Source: Actinoplanes oblitus (GTDB lineage Bacteria > Actinomycetota > Actinomycetes > Mycobacteriales > Micromonosporaceae). From it: DNA of 64,000 nucleotides. The translations under genes were made by a program, and so were the position numbers. The DNA lies in assembly GCF_030252345.1 (NCBI RefSeq), contig NZ_CP126980.1:9619501-9683500 (forward strand). The letters are read 5' to 3'. A model generated the notes under the pieces. The model was not told where the DNA came from. It saw only the letters and a program-made list of their open reading frames with translations, and did not search any database. Numbering within the stretch: the first letter of the stretch is position 1; every line of letters starts with the position of its first letter. Positions 62,869-64,000 of this stretch are shown here, piece after piece.

Positions 62869-63522
62869 ATGACCGTCACCATGCTGCGACGCCTCACCGG
62901 CGACGAGAAACACGCGCCCAGCGCGCACTCCACACTGGATGTGATCAGGGTCCTCTACGAGCGGGTGCTGCGGATCACGCCGGCGACCGCCGACGCGCCC
63001 GACCGGGATCGCTTCCTGCTCTCCAAGGGCCACGGGCCGGCCGCGTACTACGCGGTGCTGGCCGACCGGGGGTTCATCCCCGAGGACTGGCTGGACGGGA
63101 TGGGCCGCTGGCACAGCCGGCTCGGCACCCACCCGGACCGGGTGCTGATCCCCGGTGTCGAGGTGGGCACCGGTTCGCTCGGGCACGGCCTCGGTCTCGC
63201 CGTCGGGACCGCGCTCGGCCTGCGCGCCCAGGGCTACCCGCGGGCGCGGACGTTCGTGCTGCTCGGCGACGCGGAACTGGACGAGGGATCGAACCACGAG
63301 GCGATCGCGTACGCCGCGGCGATCCGGCTGCCACTCACCGCGATCGTCATCGACAACAGGTCCGCCACCCACGGCTGGCCGGGCGGCATTCCGGCACGGT
63401 TCCCCGGCTGGTCCGTGTCGCTGGTCGACGGGCACGACCACGACCAGATCGAAAAAGCGCTTTCGGTACGCGACGACCACCCGCACCTGGTCGTCGCCAC
63501 CGTCGAACCGAAGTGGAGCTGA
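62869..63522 (+). CDS. Transketolase, N-terminal (thiamine diphosphate) subunit
   Basis: A 217-residue stand-alone N-terminal half of a transketolase. The ThDP motif is LLGDAELDEGSNHEAIAYAA with the metal-binding Asp and, later, VIDNRSATHGWPG. SKGHGPAAYYAVLADRG and GTGSLGHGLGLAVGTALG are family signatures. It is short for this subunit (usually about 270 aa). Its stop lies 2 bp before the start of the C-terminal subunit, so both are made together. Pentose phosphate or a secondary-metabolism role is open. Divergent from soxR. Confidence 0.88.
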   Translation: MTVTMLRRLTGDEKHAPSAHSTLDVIRVLYERVLRITPATADAPDRDRFLLSKGHGPAAYYAVLADRGFIPEDWLDGMGRWHSRLGTHPDRVLIPGVEVGTGSLGHGLGLAVGTALGLRAQGYPRARTFVLLGDAELDEGSNHEAIAYAAAIRLPLTAIVIDNRSATHGWPGGIPARFPGWSVSLVDGHDHDQIEKALSVRDDHPHLVVATVEPKWS

Positions 63523-63524
63523 TC

Positions 63525-64000
63525 ATGCGGGAGACCTTCGTGGCCACCACCACCGCCCTGCTCGACGAGGACCCGCGCACCGCGCTGGTACTCGCCGACA
63601 TCTCCGCCGACGCGTTCGCGCCGGCCCTGCGCCGGCACCCCGACCGGGCCCTGAACGTGGGCATCCGCGAGCAGCTGATGGTCGGGGTCGGCGGCGGGCT
63701 GGCGCTCACCGGGATGCGGCCCTACCTGCACTCCTACGCGCCGTTCCTGATCGACCGGGCGTACGAGCAGATCAAGCTGGACCTGGGGCACCAGGACGCC
63801 GGGGCGGTGCTGGTCAGCATCGGCGGCTCCTACGACGCGGCCGCCGCCGGATACACCCATCAGTCCCCCGGCGACGTCGCCCTGCTCGACACCCTGGACG
63901 GCTGGACCGTGCGGGTGCCCGGGCACCGCGACGAGGTACCGGCGATGCTGCGCGAGGCGGCCCGGCACGACGACCGGGTCTACGTGCGGCTGGGGGTGCA
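63525..64000 (+). CDS. Transketolase, C-terminal (pyrimidine-binding) subunit, partial
   Basis: The second half of a split transketolase, cut by the right window edge. The visible part has VLADISADAFAPALRRHPDR, NVGIREQLMVGVGGGLALTG (carrying the conserved catalytic Glu) and YAPFLIDRAYEQIKLDLGHQ, all typical of the pyrimidine domain. The ATG is at 63525, 2 bp after the first subunit's stop. The C-terminal third is outside the window. Confidence 0.88.
   Translation, partial: MRETFVATTTALLDEDPRTALVLADISADAFAPALRRHPDRALNVGIREQLMVGVGGGLALTGMRPYLHSYAPFLIDRAYEQIKLDLGHQDAGAVLVSIGGSYDAAAAGYTHQSPGDVALLDTLDGWTVRVPGHRDEVPAMLREAARHDDRVYVRLGV

Overview
The window is high-GC actinobacterial DNA. GTG/TTG starts, GGAGG-type ribosome binding sites, LAL-type LuxR regulators, ECF sigma factors and an IdeR-type iron box fit a filamentous actinomycete. 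My best guess is Micromonosporaceae, perhaps Actinoplanes; this rests on gene style, not on a database match.

Layout. 1-4.4 kb: a histidine kinase cut by the window edge, a serine hydrolase beside an MmyB-type regulator, and a DUF4304-like protein. 4.5-10.9 kb: a secreted 2.1-kilo-residue RHS/YD-repeat protein whose tail carries a PD-(D/E)XK nuclease-like motif. 11-19 kb: two alpha/beta hydrolases, a LAL regulator, a DUF2993 protein and an MMPL transporter. 19.2-22.2 kb: two OmpR-type regulators flanking one histidine kinase. 22.4-25.7 kb: two divergent ECF sigma modules, each coupled to a membrane-anchored partner. 25.9-28.5 kb: a polysaccharide deacetylase lipoprotein, gene debris and an aminoglycoside-phosphotransferase-like gene.

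29.1-37.8 kb holds the main find: a complete, tightly coupled thioamitide (thioviridamide-type) RiPP operon. The order is precursor, kinase-like (TvaC), HopA1-like (TvaD), degenerate kinase-like (TvaE), cysteine decarboxylase flavoprotein (TvaF), methyltransferase with a PqqD-like N-terminus (TvaG), YcaO (TvaH), TfuA (TvaI), 2-oxoglutarate oxygenase (TvaJ) and papain-like protease (TvaK). The predicted 13-residue core, SVMAAIGSIVVHC, differs from the Ala-rich cores I know. A strong terminator ends the operon; a membrane protein and a TetR regulator converge on it.

39.7-45.6 kb is a graveyard of mobile DNA: a group II intron 3' remnant, two decayed copies of one tyrosine integrase, a broken IS110 element, and att-like copies of the 3' part of an intact tRNA-Arg(ACG). 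A third 20-nt att-like copy lies at 22.34 kb, so the thioamitide operon may have arrived on an integrative element of about 19 kb, followed by a second element in tandem. A 122-bp perfect direct repeat (28.47 and 41.65 kb) also brackets the operon.

45.6-64 kb looks like core genome: tRNA-Arg, two tRNA-Ser genes, a CPBP protease, a flavohaemoglobin, an XRE-peptide deformylase fusion, an FhuF-like iron reductase behind an IdeR-type box, a multi-membrane protein, a methyltransferase, a PEBP protein, an NlpC/P60 hydrolase, a quinone oxidoreductase, an HNH nuclease with a ScoMcrA-like head, two tandem PKD-like secreted paralogues, SoxR and a split transketolase cut by the right edge.
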